This document shows positions 8,774 through 17,133 of a stretch of DNA of 55,468 nucleotides, in pieces. The stretch is from JAWKVD01 sp041398225 (GTDB lineage: Bacteria; Pseudomonadota; Alphaproteobacteria; Caulobacterales; Hyphomonadaceae). The notes beneath the pieces were generated by a model, which saw nothing but the letters and a program-made list of their open reading frames with translations, ran no database searches and was not told the origin of the DNA. Position numbers and translations under genes: made by a program. The number at the start of each line of letters is the position of its first letter. Position 1 is the first letter of the stretch. The stretch is from contig JAWKVD010000023.1 of assembly GCA_041398225.1 (NCBI GenBank), forward strand, positions 1-55,468. Reading direction: 5' to 3'.

Positions 8774-11320
8774 ATGCGGTCCTGGTTCGCTGGCGCGTTA
8801 GCATTGACCGCTTCCGCGAGCGCCATCCTCGCAAGCCAGGAGATGCTTGGAATCGCGGGGGCGGCGGCTCAGGAATCCAGCGACGTCATTTCCCGTATCT
8901 TGGTCGAAAACAACCAACGGATCGAAGCCCGTACGGTCCTGTCTTACATGTTGGTCAAGCCGGGCGATCCTTACGACGCCAACCGGCTTGACCTGTCGCT
9001 GAAAGCGCTCATCGCAACCGGCCTGTTCGCCGACGTTCTGTTCGAACGTCGCGGCAATGACCTCGTTGTACGCGTCATCGAGAACCCGATCATCAACCGC
9101 GTCATCTTCGAGGGGAACAACGCGGTCACAACCGAACGCCTGGAAGAAGAAACCGAAGCCGAACCCCGCGCCACATTCACGCGGTCGCGTGTGGAACAAG
9201 ACGTCCAGAAAATTCTCGAAGTCTACCGCCGCGCCGGACGCTTCGCGGCCACCGTTACGCCGCAGTACAAGCCTCTGCCGCAGAACCGCGCCGACTTGAT
9301 TTTCGTTATCGAAGAGGGGCCCAAAACAGGCATCCGCTCCATCAACTTTCTGGGCAACGAACACTTCTCGGATTCGCGCTTGCGGCGCGAGATCGCCACG
9401 CGCCAATCGAAGTGGTGGCGCTTCTTCGAGAAAAGGGACAACTACAACCCCGGTCAGGTGGAATATGACCGCGAACAACTCCGCGAATTCTACACCAACG
9501 AAGGCTATGCCGATTTCAGAACGATCGCGGCCGTCGCGGAACTGACGCCGGATCGCCGCGACTTCTACCTGACCTTCACCGTCGATGAAGGCGAACAGTA
9601 CGACTTCGGGAAAGTCTCCGTGGAGACGGAACTCGAGAAGCTCTCAGGCGAACGCCTAAGCCTTGTCCTCCCGATGAAGCAGGGCGATCTCTATCGCGCC
9701 AAATCAATCGAAGACGCCGTCGACACCATCACGTTTGCAGCCGGGACCGCAGGCTACGCGAACGTCGAGGTCAATCCTATTGAAACGCGCAACCCCGACA
9801 CGCACACCATCGACATCAAGTTCGAGGTCGATGAGGGCCCGCGGGTCTACGTCGAACGGATCGATATTGTCGGGAACACGCAGACCCTGGACCGGGTCAT
9901 ACGGCGCGAGATCCGAGTAGCCGAAGGCGACGCCTTCAACCGCGTGCTGCTGGACAACGCCCGCAATCGCATCCGGGCGCTTGGCTTCTTCGATCCGGAC
10001 AAAGTCGAGATCACGGAGGAACCGGGCTCGGCCGATGACCGCACCGTGGTGAACGTCAAAGTCGAAGAACGTCCCACAGGCGAGTTGGCCTTCGCCGCGG
10101 GTTTCTCATCCGCCGACGCCTACATGTTCAGCGCCAGCTACTCGCAGCCGAACTTCCGGGGCAGGGGCCAATATGTCAGCGCACGCGTAACAACGACCTC
10201 GCGTCAGCAAGATATTGAGTTTCGCTTCACTGAACCGAAGTTCCAGGACCGGAATCTCTCGGTTGGCTTGGATCTCTTGCTCACGGAGTCCGACTTCATC
10301 AAGGAGGCGGGCTTCCGAAACTCAGTGGTCGGCGGCGGCGCGCGCATGTTGTTCCCGCTGTCTGATCGCGAATCCTTCGGCCTCCAGTACAACCTGCGCA
10401 GCGACGATCTCCAAATTGACAGCGCATACGCGGATTGTGAGAGCGCATCGCTCGTCAGCTCGTTCTGCGACCAGCTCGGCAAGCGCCTGACGTCCTCAAT
10501 CCGCTACTCGCTGAGTTCCGACCACACCAACGACTTCATCGAACCTACACGCGGCTATCGGTTCAATTTCAGCCAGGAAGTCGCCGGCTTGGGCGGCGAC
10601 GTGAACTACCTGCGGAACGAGTTCCAGGGGTCTTGGTATCGCGGTCTGTTCCCCGAAGTGGTCGCGAGCGCAAAACTCAGCGCCGGCTATATCGAGAGCT
10701 TTGGCGACGATCGCGTCCGCATCAACAACCGCTTCTTCAAGGGCGGAAACTCGTTCCGCGGCTTTGACGTCGCCGGGCTCGGCCCGCGCCAAATTCAGTA
10801 CGAGTACCAGACGGAAACCCTCTATGTTGACGAAGGGCTGCCGCCTCCGCCCAACTCAATTCCGCTGATCGACACCACGACCAACGTGCAGGTTCGCAAT
10901 CCCGATGACGCCGGTCAGCTCGCCTACAGAACAGCGCTGACTGATGATGCGGGCAATCTGTTGCCGCCAAAACTGCGCAGATACAACGCCTTGGGCGGCA
11001 AGGCCTATGCGATTGGCACCTTGGAATTGTCCTTCCCGGTCCCCTATGCTCCTGAGGAACTTGGGATTGGCGGCGCCCTGTTCACTGAATTTGGCACGCT
11101 GGGTGTTCTGGATGAGGTTGATCGCGACCGGCGGGAGCAGGTCGATCCTTTCACGGTCAGGCTGGTCGACGACTCCGCGAGCCTCAGAGCAAGCGCCGGC
11201 GTCAGTATTTTCTGGGACTCGCCCTTTGGACCGATCCAGTTCGACTTCTCGAAGATCCTGGCGCACGAAGACTATGATAGGACCGAAACGTTCAGGTTCA
11301 GCACAAGCACAAGATTCTGA
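8774..11320 (+). CDS. bamA: Outer membrane protein assembly factor BamA
   Basis: Central subunit of the BAM machine that folds beta-barrel proteins into the outer membrane. It is 848 aa with an N-terminal signal peptide (hydrophobic SWFAGALALTASASAILA, cleavage near AAAQE). Five POTRA repeats follow (about residues 35-430, for example IINRVIFEGNNAVTTERL, IRSINFLGNEHFSDSRL and VERIDIVGNTQTLDRVI). The C-terminal 16-strand barrel carries the lid-loop motif FRGF (NSFRGFDVAGLGPRQ), and the last residue is Phe (TSTRF), the beta-signal. It lies between rseP and the Skp-like gene. Confidence 0.97.
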   Translation: MRSWFAGALALTASASAILASQEMLGIAGAAAQESSDVISRILVENNQRIEARTVLSYMLVKPGDPYDANRLDLSLKALIATGLFADVLFERRGNDLVVRVIENPIINRVIFEGNNAVTTERLEEETEAEPRATFTRSRVEQDVQKILEVYRRAGRFAATVTPQYKPLPQNRADLIFVIEEGPKTGIRSINFLGNEHFSDSRLRREIATRQSKWWRFFEKRDNYNPGQVEYDREQLREFYTNEGYADFRTIAAVAELTPDRRDFYLTFTVDEGEQYDFGKVSVETELEKLSGERLSLVLPMKQGDLYRAKSIEDAVDTITFAAGTAGYANVEVNPIETRNPDTHTIDIKFEVDEGPRVYVERIDIVGNTQTLDRVIRREIRVAEGDAFNRVLLDNARNRIRALGFFDPDKVEITEEPGSADDRTVVNVKVEERPTGELAFAAGFSSADAYMFSASYSQPNFRGRGQYVSARVTTTSRQQDIEFRFTEPKFQDRNLSVGLDLLLTESDFIKEAGFRNSVVGGGARMLFPLSDRESFGLQYNLRSDDLQIDSAYADCESASLVSSFCDQLGKRLTSSIRYSLSSDHTNDFIEPTRGYRFNFSQEVAGLGGDVNYLRNEFQGSWYRGLFPEVVASAKLSAGYIESFGDDRVRINNRFFKGGNSFRGFDVAGLGPRQIQYEYQTETLYVDEGLPPPPNSIPLIDTTTNVQVRNPDDAGQLAYRTALTDDAGNLLPPKLRRYNALGGKAYAIGTLELSFPVPYAPEELGIGGALFTEFGTLGVLDEVDRDRREQVDPFTVRLVDDSASLRASAGVSIFWDSPFGPIQFDFSKILAHEDYDRTETFRFSTSTRF

Positions 11321-11337
11321 GCACACGAGGCTACAAA

Positions 11338-11919
11338 ATGAGACTGAGTAAGTTCATCCAGGCGGTTGTGATCGCCGCGATCGTATCCGGTTCTGCAAGC
11401 GCGGCCTTCGCGCAAACCAAAGTGTTCGTTATCGACGAACAGAAGATCCGCAGGGAAAGCAAAATCGGCCAGGACATCGAGTCCAAGCTTGGAGCTATCA
11501 AGGATAAAGGCGTCGAAACGCTCGGCCTTGAGAAACTCGAAAGCGACATCAAAGCTGAGGAAGCTCGGCTGCAACCGCAGGTTCAGTCGCTGACCAAGGA
11601 AGCGCTCGACAAGAACCCGACGCTCAAGGCGCAGGTCGAAGCCTTGGGCAAGAAGCAGGTTGAGTTGGCTCAAAAAGCCAACGCCCTGAACAACAACCTC
11701 GACAAGCAGAACACCGCTGCGTCGGTGGCCTTCCTGTCCGCGCTCGGTCCGGCAGTCGACGCGGTCGCGAAGGAAGTCGGAGCCGATCTCGTTCTGTCAT
11801 ATAGCTCGACCTGGTACGTGGCTGACGCGACCGACATCAGCAAGAAAGTGATCGCCAAGCTGGATGCAACCGCACCCAGCCTGGATGCTCTGCAGGCGGC
11901 GCAGAAGCCGTCGAACTAA
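11338..11919 (+). CDS. OmpH/Skp family periplasmic chaperone
   Basis: Skp-type chaperone for outer-membrane proteins in transit. It is 193 aa with a Sec signal peptide (MRLSKFIQAVVIAAIVSGSASAAFA-Q, cleavage at about residue 25). A conserved KVFVIDEQKI strand is followed by a long, charged, Gln/Lys-rich coiled-coil region (about residues 45-125), and then the C-terminal strand LVLSYSSTWYVADATDISKKVIAKLD typical of OmpH. It lies between bamA and lpxD, the family's usual place, 17 bp after bamA. The sequence is divergent, so no gene symbol is given. Confidence 0.88.
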   Translation: MRLSKFIQAVVIAAIVSGSASAAFAQTKVFVIDEQKIRRESKIGQDIESKLGAIKDKGVETLGLEKLESDIKAEEARLQPQVQSLTKEALDKNPTLKAQVEALGKKQVELAQKANALNNNLDKQNTAASVAFLSALGPAVDAVAKEVGADLVLSYSSTWYVADATDISKKVIAKLDATAPSLDALQAAQKPSN

Positions 11920-11937
11920 CCCCGTTGAGAGAGGCGA

Positions 11938-12945
11938 GTGATAGATCCGCGGTTCTATGACCTGCTTGGCCCCGCGCGCGTCGGAGATCTGGCGGCCGTG
12001 GCGGGGGCTCAATTGGCGCACGGAGATCCAAACAAACTGATCTCCGCTGTCGCCTCCTTATCTGCGGCGACGCCCGACGAGCTGACCTTTCAGGAAACGA
12101 CGCAATCGGAGTTCCCGACCGGATTGCTGGCTGGAGCCTGCATTGTGAGGCCGGAAACCGTTGTTCCCGGCGACGGCGAAACCTGCATTCTTCTGGCGGC
12201 AAACCCTCGTAGCGCTTTCGCAAAGATCGCGCAGGTTCTGGTGCGGCCCAAAGCCATTGCTGGTCATGACAAGCTGGTCCACCCCACAGCAACCTTGGCG
12301 GACGACGTGCTCCTTCAACCGGGCTGCGTAATCGCTGAAGGCGTATCAATCGGACAGGGGACAAGCATCGGGGCAAACGCCGTCATCGGGCCCGGTGTTC
12401 AAATCGGGCGCAATACGCGGATCGGTCCCGGTGCGGTCGTGCAGTTTGCGCTAGTCGGCGACAACGTAACCATTCTCGCCGGCGCGGTGGTCGGCGAAAC
12501 GGGATTTGGACTGACGATCGGATCTGGCGGAGCGGTCCTTACCCCGCATCTCGGGCGCGTCATACTCCAGGATGGCTGTTCGTTGGGGGCCAACTCAACA
12601 GTGGATCGCGGACTGTTCGACGACACTGTTATCGGGACCAACACCCACATCGATAACCTAAGTCACGTTGGCCATAACACGGTGATAGGCTCCAACACCG
12701 TGATGGCCGCTTTCGCTGGCATTTCTGGATCCTGCAAGATCGGATCGGGCGCTCAGTTCGGCGGCCGCACTGGAGTGGCCGACCACATAGAGATCGGCGA
12801 CGAAGCCCGCCTTGCCGCCGGGTCCGCTGTGATGCGCGACGTTCCGGCAGGCGAGACCCATGGAGGCTATCCCGCCAAGCTCGCCCGCACCTGGATGCGA
12901 GAGCTTGCATGGCTCTCCCAAGCAGCGCAAAAACGCCCAAAATAG
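11938..12945 (+). CDS. lpxD: UDP-3-O-(3-hydroxyacyl)glucosamine N-acyltransferase
   Basis: Third step of lipid A synthesis, N-acylation of UDP-3-O-acyl-glucosamine by hydroxyacyl-ACP. It is 335 aa with a uridine-binding N-terminal domain (to ~100) and then a left-handed beta-helix of hexapeptide repeats (VHPTATLADDVLLQPGCVIAEGVSIGQGTSIGANAVIG...). The catalytic region reads NLSHVGHNTVIGSNTVMAAFAGISGS, and the C-terminal part is helical. GTG start at 11938 with a GAGAGAGGCG ribosome site. Only 17 bp separate its stop from lpxA, leaving no room for fabZ. Confidence 0.95.
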   Translation: MIDPRFYDLLGPARVGDLAAVAGAQLAHGDPNKLISAVASLSAATPDELTFQETTQSEFPTGLLAGACIVRPETVVPGDGETCILLAANPRSAFAKIAQVLVRPKAIAGHDKLVHPTATLADDVLLQPGCVIAEGVSIGQGTSIGANAVIGPGVQIGRNTRIGPGAVVQFALVGDNVTILAGAVVGETGFGLTIGSGGAVLTPHLGRVILQDGCSLGANSTVDRGLFDDTVIGTNTHIDNLSHVGHNTVIGSNTVMAAFAGISGSCKIGSGAQFGGRTGVADHIEIGDEARLAAGSAVMRDVPAGETHGGYPAKLARTWMRELAWLSQAAQKRPK

Positions 12946-12962
12946 GCTGCGCAGTAAATCCC

Positions 12963-13931
12963 ATGACCGTTGACGTGCATCCGACCGCCATTGTCGACGC
13001 GCGCGCCAGGATCGGCGTCGATGTGTTGATCGGCCCCTATTGCGTGATCGGCGGAGACGTCCAGCTTCATGACGGGGTCCGGCTTGCCTCGCATGTCGCA
13101 ATCAGCGGACACACCACGGTCGGCGCTCACACGCGGATCTTCTCATTCGCCGCGCTGGGTGGGCCGCCCCAGGACTTTTCCTACAAGGATGAGCCGACCA
13201 CATTGCTCGTGGGCGATGGGTGCACCATCCGCGAGCAAGTCACGCTCAATCTCGGAACCGCACGCGGACGCGGCGAGACACGCATCGGCGACAAGTGCTA
13301 CTTCATGGTTGGATCGCATGTCGGGCACGACTGTATCGTCGGAGACAGTGTCGTCTTCGCCAACAACGCCACGCTCGGCGGACATGTCATTGTCGGCGAC
13401 TTCGTGAACTTCGGCGGTCTCTCCGCCGTTCACCAGAACTGCCGTGTAGGTAAATACGCCTTCGTTGGCGGCGGCGCTCCAGTCACGGGTGACGTAATCC
13501 CCTTCGGGATGGTCGACAACCACGGACATCTCCACGGCTTGAATCTCATCGGACTCAAGCGTCGTGGGTTCTCGCGCGACGCCATAAATCGTCTCCGCGC
13601 CCTTTATCGCGGACTGTTCTTTGGCGATGGCCACTTTGAGGATCGCGTCGCTGCGGCGACGCAAACCTATGGTGGGCGCGAGGAAACGCAACTTGTGCTC
13701 GACTTCATTGAAGCCGGACAGAAACGCGCGCTTTGCTTGCCTGAAGGCGGCCGCGCGAGACGAACGATCGTGCGCTTGGAATCATTGCGGGAGGCGGCGA
13801 TTTGCCGGTCTCGGTCGCAAGAAACGCCGTTGATCTCGGTAAACGGATATTCGTCATCCGCCTTGCTGGCTTTGCCGACGCTGAAGACTATCGGTCCTAC
13901 GATGGCGCGGATGTTTCCATCGGAGAGATAG
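12963..13931 (+). CDS. lpxA: Acyl-ACP--UDP-N-acetylglucosamine O-acyltransferase (3' end uncertain)
   Basis: First step of lipid A synthesis. From ATG 12963 (MTVDVHPTAIVDARARIGVDVLIGPY) it is a beta-helix of hexapeptide repeats with the catalytic histidine in VGSHVGHDCIVGDS and the C-terminal helical domain NLIGLKRRGFSRDAINRLRALYRGLFF. Family length is reached at about KRALCLPEGGR (13754, 264 residues). As given, the frame then runs another 58 codons, antiparallel in quality and overlapping lpxI in a different frame. No stop occurs at the expected place, so a small indel near 13755-13775 is likely. An upstream ATG at 12909 would overlap lpxD and is not needed. Confidence 0.92.
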   Translation: MTVDVHPTAIVDARARIGVDVLIGPYCVIGGDVQLHDGVRLASHVAISGHTTVGAHTRIFSFAALGGPPQDFSYKDEPTTLLVGDGCTIREQVTLNLGTARGRGETRIGDKCYFMVGSHVGHDCIVGDSVVFANNATLGGHVIVGDFVNFGGLSAVHQNCRVGKYAFVGGGAPVTGDVIPFGMVDNHGHLHGLNLIGLKRRGFSRDAINRLRALYRGLFFGDGHFEDRVAAATQTYGGREETQLVLDFIEAGQKRALCLPEGGRARRTIVRLESLREAAICRSRSQETPLISVNGYSSSALLALPTLKTIGPTMARMFPSER

Positions 13932-14611
13932 GGCGGCTGATCGAACTCCTCAGGGAATCCGGTTGCACCGATGTTGTATTCGCCGGAATCGTAAGCCGGC
14001 CCGACTTCTCGAAACTCCGACTCGACTGGCGTGGCGCGCGCGAACTGCCGCGTCTGGTCAGTGCGGCTTCAAAGGGCGACGATGCTCTGTTGAGGGCGGT
14101 CCTCGCGATCTTCGAAGCCGAAGGATTCAACATTGTCGGCGCAGAATCGGTCGCGCCGTCGAACTTGACCCCTGCCGGCCTGCTCGGCGCCCGGTCTCCC
14201 TCCGAAGCGGACATGATCGATATGCGCGTCGCCGCTCGTGCCGCCGCAGCCATTGGCGAACTCGACATCGGGCAGGGGGCCGTTAGCTGCGACGGCGTCA
14301 TCCTCGCGCTTGAAGCGCAGGAGGGAACCGACCAGATGCTGCTGCGATGCGCAGCCATGCCTGAAGACATTCGCGGAACGCCCGGGAACCGTAAGGGTGT
14401 CCTCGTCAAGCGGCCCAAGCCCATTCAGGACAACCGCATTGACCTGCCAACGATCGGTGCGCGCACAATCGAAAACGCCGCCACGGCCGGCTTGTCCGGC
14501 GTCGCCTTGGCCGCGGACCAGACGTTGATCCTCGACATGCCAACAGTCGTGCAGCGCGCGAACACACTTGGTCTATTCCTCTATGGGTTCACCGCCGGAG
14601 AACTTGATTGA
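13772..14611 (+). CDS. lpxI: UDP-2,3-diacylglucosamine pyrophosphatase LpxI (start unresolved)
   Basis: Hydrolyses UDP-2,3-diacylglucosamine to lipid X, replacing LpxH in many Alphaproteobacteria. The family N-terminal signature ALGIIAGGGDLPVSVARNA is encoded from 13772, but no ATG, GTG or TTG precedes it in frame back to a stop at 13742. The first usable codon (TTG 13802) lies inside the motif, so the true start is probably lost to an indel. Other LpxI features: ADVSIGEIGRLIELLRESGCTDVVFAGIVSRPDF, a central hinge, and the C-terminal domain ending ANTLGLFLYGFT. About 279 aa. The stop overlaps the lpxB start (TTGA). Confidence 0.9.
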   Translation, partial: ALGIIAGGGDLPVSVARNAVDLGKRIFVIRLAGFADAEDYRSYDGADVSIGEIGRLIELLRESGCTDVVFAGIVSRPDFSKLRLDWRGARELPRLVSAASKGDDALLRAVLAIFEAEGFNIVGAESVAPSNLTPAGLLGARSPSEADMIDMRVAARAAAAIGELDIGQGAVSCDGVILALEAQEGTDQMLLRCAAMPEDIRGTPGNRKGVLVKRPKPIQDNRIDLPTIGARTIENAATAGLSGVALAADQTLILDMPTVVQRANTLGLFLYGFTAGELD

Positions 14612-15774
14612 CCGGCATTTTCCTCGTCGCCGCAGAAGCGTCCGGCGACGCGATTGGCGCTGACGTTATCGACGAGCTTGTTCGTATCGCGCCCGATATC
14701 CGCCTACAGGGCGTTGGCGGGGCCGCCATGGCGCGACGCGGCGTTCAGTCCGACATCGACATGTCCGGATTAGCTGTGCTGGGCTTGATCGATGGTCTCA
14801 AGGCCTATGGTCGGGTCAAGAAAGCGGTTGTAGCGACCGCTGATGTCATCATGACAGCAAATCCAGATGCGGTGGTGCTGATCGACTCATGGGGTTTCAT
14901 GTGGCGTTTGGCGCGCGAGCTAAAGTTGCGGGGAAGCTCCGCCAGACTGATAAAGCTCGTCGGCCCTCAGGTGTGGGCCACACGCCCTGGCCGCGCCCGC
15001 GTGCTGGCGAAGTGGACCGATCATCTGATCTGTATTCACCCGTTCGAGCCGCCTTTCTACGAACCGTGGGGGTTGCCGACCACCGTCATGGGCAACCCGG
15101 CGATTGGACGGATGGAGAAGGGCGATGGCGAACGTGCTCGACGCAAGTTCGGCCTGCCTGACGCCACGCAAGCCATCGGACTGCTGCCAGGCAGCCGCAG
15201 ATCTGAGCTGAAGCGAGTCGCCCCAACGCTGGCCGCAGCCTGCAACCGGCTCTGCGAGGCGCACAGCAATCTCCATGTCGTTTGCCCGGTTGCACCATCC
15301 GTTCGCGATGAAATCCGCGCCATGGCGAAGACATGGACGTTCCCGCATACGCTCGTAGAGGACGAAACCGACAAGGCCGACGCAATGGCGGCGATGACCG
15401 TAGCGATCGCTTGCTCCGGCACCGTGACGACTGAACTGGCCGAACAGGGCGCCGCAGTCGTTACCGGCTACAAGCTCGGTTGGGTGACCTGGACATTGGC
15501 AAGGGCGTTTCTGATGCGAACGAAGTTCATCTCCCTCGTCAACATCGCGGCGAACGCAGAAGTCATTCCCGAGTTCGTCCAAACCCGCCTTTCCGTCGCC
15601 CGCATTGCGGCGACGGTGGAGACGCTGCTGAACGATCCCGACAAGCGCGCTTTGCAGATAAGCGCCCAGTTCAAGGGGCTGGAAAGCATGGCCGCAGAGA
15701 AAGAACCCGCGCCGCTTGTCGCGGCGCGGGCCATTCTTTCCGAAACCGGCAAAGCTGGAAGACCAGCCAGCTAA
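14608..15774 (+). CDS. lpxB: Lipid-A-disaccharide synthase
   Basis: GT19 glycosyltransferase joining UDP-2,3-diacylglucosamine and lipid X into the lipid A disaccharide. It is 388 aa. The N-terminal motif FLVAAEASGDAIGADVIDEL, the middle PQVWATRPGRARVLAKWTDHLICIHPFEPPFYE, the nucleotide-binding GLLPGSRRSELKRVAPTL and the acceptor-side CSGTVTTELAEQGAAVVTGYK are all present. TTG start at 14608, translationally coupled to lpxI. It converges with gltA, leaving only 10 bp between the two stops. Confidence 0.96.
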   Translation: MTGIFLVAAEASGDAIGADVIDELVRIAPDIRLQGVGGAAMARRGVQSDIDMSGLAVLGLIDGLKAYGRVKKAVVATADVIMTANPDAVVLIDSWGFMWRLARELKLRGSSARLIKLVGPQVWATRPGRARVLAKWTDHLICIHPFEPPFYEPWGLPTTVMGNPAIGRMEKGDGERARRKFGLPDATQAIGLLPGSRRSELKRVAPTLAAACNRLCEAHSNLHVVCPVAPSVRDEIRAMAKTWTFPHTLVEDETDKADAMAAMTVAIACSGTVTTELAEQGAAVVTGYKLGWVTWTLARAFLMRTKFISLVNIAANAEVIPEFVQTRLSVARIAATVETLLNDPDKRALQISAQFKGLESMAAEKEPAPLVAARAILSETGKAGRPAS

Positions 15775-15784
15775 CGTCCGATTA

Positions 15785-17089
15785 TCAGCCGCGCTTGGCC
15801 ATCGGAACGAAATCGCGGCGAGCCGCGCCGGTATAGATCTGACGTGGGCGTCCGATCCGTTGTGTCGGGTCCGTAGTCATCTCTTCCCACTGGGCGATCC
15901 AGCCAACGGTCCGGGCCAGAGCGAACAACACCGTGAACATCGATGTCGGGAATCCCATCGCCTTCAGCGTAATGCCCGAATAGAAGTCCACGTTCGGGTA
16001 CAGTTTCCGCTTGATGAAGTACTCATCGCTGAGCGCGACCTTCTCGAGTTCCATCGCGACCTCAAGAAGCGGATCATTGACGCCGACCTCGTTGAGAACC
16101 TCACGGCAGGTGCTCTGCATCACCTTCGCGCGCGGATCATAGTTCTTGTAGACGCGGTGTCCGAAGCCCATCAGGCGCGTGCCTGCGGTCCCGTCCTTCA
16201 CGCCGTCGACAAACCCCTTGACGTTTTCCGGCCGCCCGATCTGCTCCAACATGTGAAGCGCTGCTTCGTTGGCGCCCCCATGCGCCGGCCCCCACAGGCA
16301 GGCGATGCCGGCCGCGATGCACGCGAACGGGTTGGCGCCAGACGAACCGGCAAGGCGAACCGTAGACGTCGAGGCGTTCTGCTCGTGATCGGCGTGCAGA
16401 ATGAAGATCCGGTCCATCGCGCGCGCGAGCACGGGATTGATCTCGTAATCCTCCGCCGGAACCGCGAAGCACATCCGAAGGAAGTTCGAGGCGTAGTCCA
16501 GCTCGTTGCGCGGGCTGACGAATGGCTGTCCTGCGGAATACTTGAACGCACGAGCCGCGATCGTCGGCATCTTCGCGATCATGCGGTGCTGCGCGATCTT
16601 GCGCTGCGCCGGATCATCGATGTCGGTGGAGTCGTGATAGAAAGCGGAAAGGGCGCCGACCGTGCCGACCATGATCGCCATCGGGTGCGCGTCGCGCCGA
16701 TAGCCCTCGAAGAAGCGGTCGAACTGCGCGTGCAACATCGTGTGTCGCGTGATCGTGGCGTTGAATTCGTCCGATTGTTCCTGCGTCGGCAGTTCGCCGT
16801 GAAGCAGCAGGTAGCAGACTTCAAGAAAGCTCGATTGCTCCGCCAGTTGTTCGATCGGGTAACCGCGATGGAGCAGAATGCCCTCGTCTCCGTCGATGAA
16901 GGTGATCTGGCTCTCGCAGCTGGCGGTCGAAGTGAAACCCGGATCGAGGGTGAAGACCCCGAGTTGTTTGTAGAGCGTGCCGATATCCACGACGTTTGGT
17001 CCGTGCGTGCCGCTGTAGATCGGCAACGTTGCGGACTTCCCGTCGAGGGTGAGAGTTGCCTCGCCGTTCGGCTTTACCTTGTTTTCCAT
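15785..17089 (-). CDS. gltA: Citrate synthase (type II)
   Basis: Condenses oxaloacetate and acetyl-CoA at the entry of the TCA cycle. It is 434 aa, a typical hexameric type II form. Substrate histidines lie in WGPAHGGANEA and GFGHRVYKNYDPRA, and the catalytic Asp in NVDFYSGI; the N-terminal beta domain reads ATLTLDGKSATLPIYSGTHGPNVVDI. The start MENKVKP at 17089 has AGGAGA 9 bases upstream; the frame continues further upstream but without family similarity. It is downstream of gltX on the same strand with a 44-bp gap. The acetyl-CoA supplier (pdh operon) is also in this window. Confidence 0.97.
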   Translation of the reverse strand: MENKVKPNGEATLTLDGKSATLPIYSGTHGPNVVDIGTLYKQLGVFTLDPGFTSTASCESQITFIDGDEGILLHRGYPIEQLAEQSSFLEVCYLLLHGELPTQEQSDEFNATITRHTMLHAQFDRFFEGYRRDAHPMAIMVGTVGALSAFYHDSTDIDDPAQRKIAQHRMIAKMPTIAARAFKYSAGQPFVSPRNELDYASNFLRMCFAVPAEDYEINPVLARAMDRIFILHADHEQNASTSTVRLAGSSGANPFACIAAGIACLWGPAHGGANEAALHMLEQIGRPENVKGFVDGVKDGTAGTRLMGFGHRVYKNYDPRAKVMQSTCREVLNEVGVNDPLLEVAMELEKVALSDEYFIKRKLYPNVDFYSGITLKAMGFPTSMFTVLFALARTVGWIAQWEEMTTDPTQRIGRPRQIYTGAARRDFVPMAKRG

Positions 17090-17133
17090 GGAGTTTTGTC
17101 TCCTAAGTCCGCTTTGCGCACGGGAGGTGCGCG

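Noticed and set aside
12963..14611. A fused LpxA-LpxI protein
   Set aside because: The two proteins are in different frames as given, and the lpxA tail past 13755 has no family similarity.
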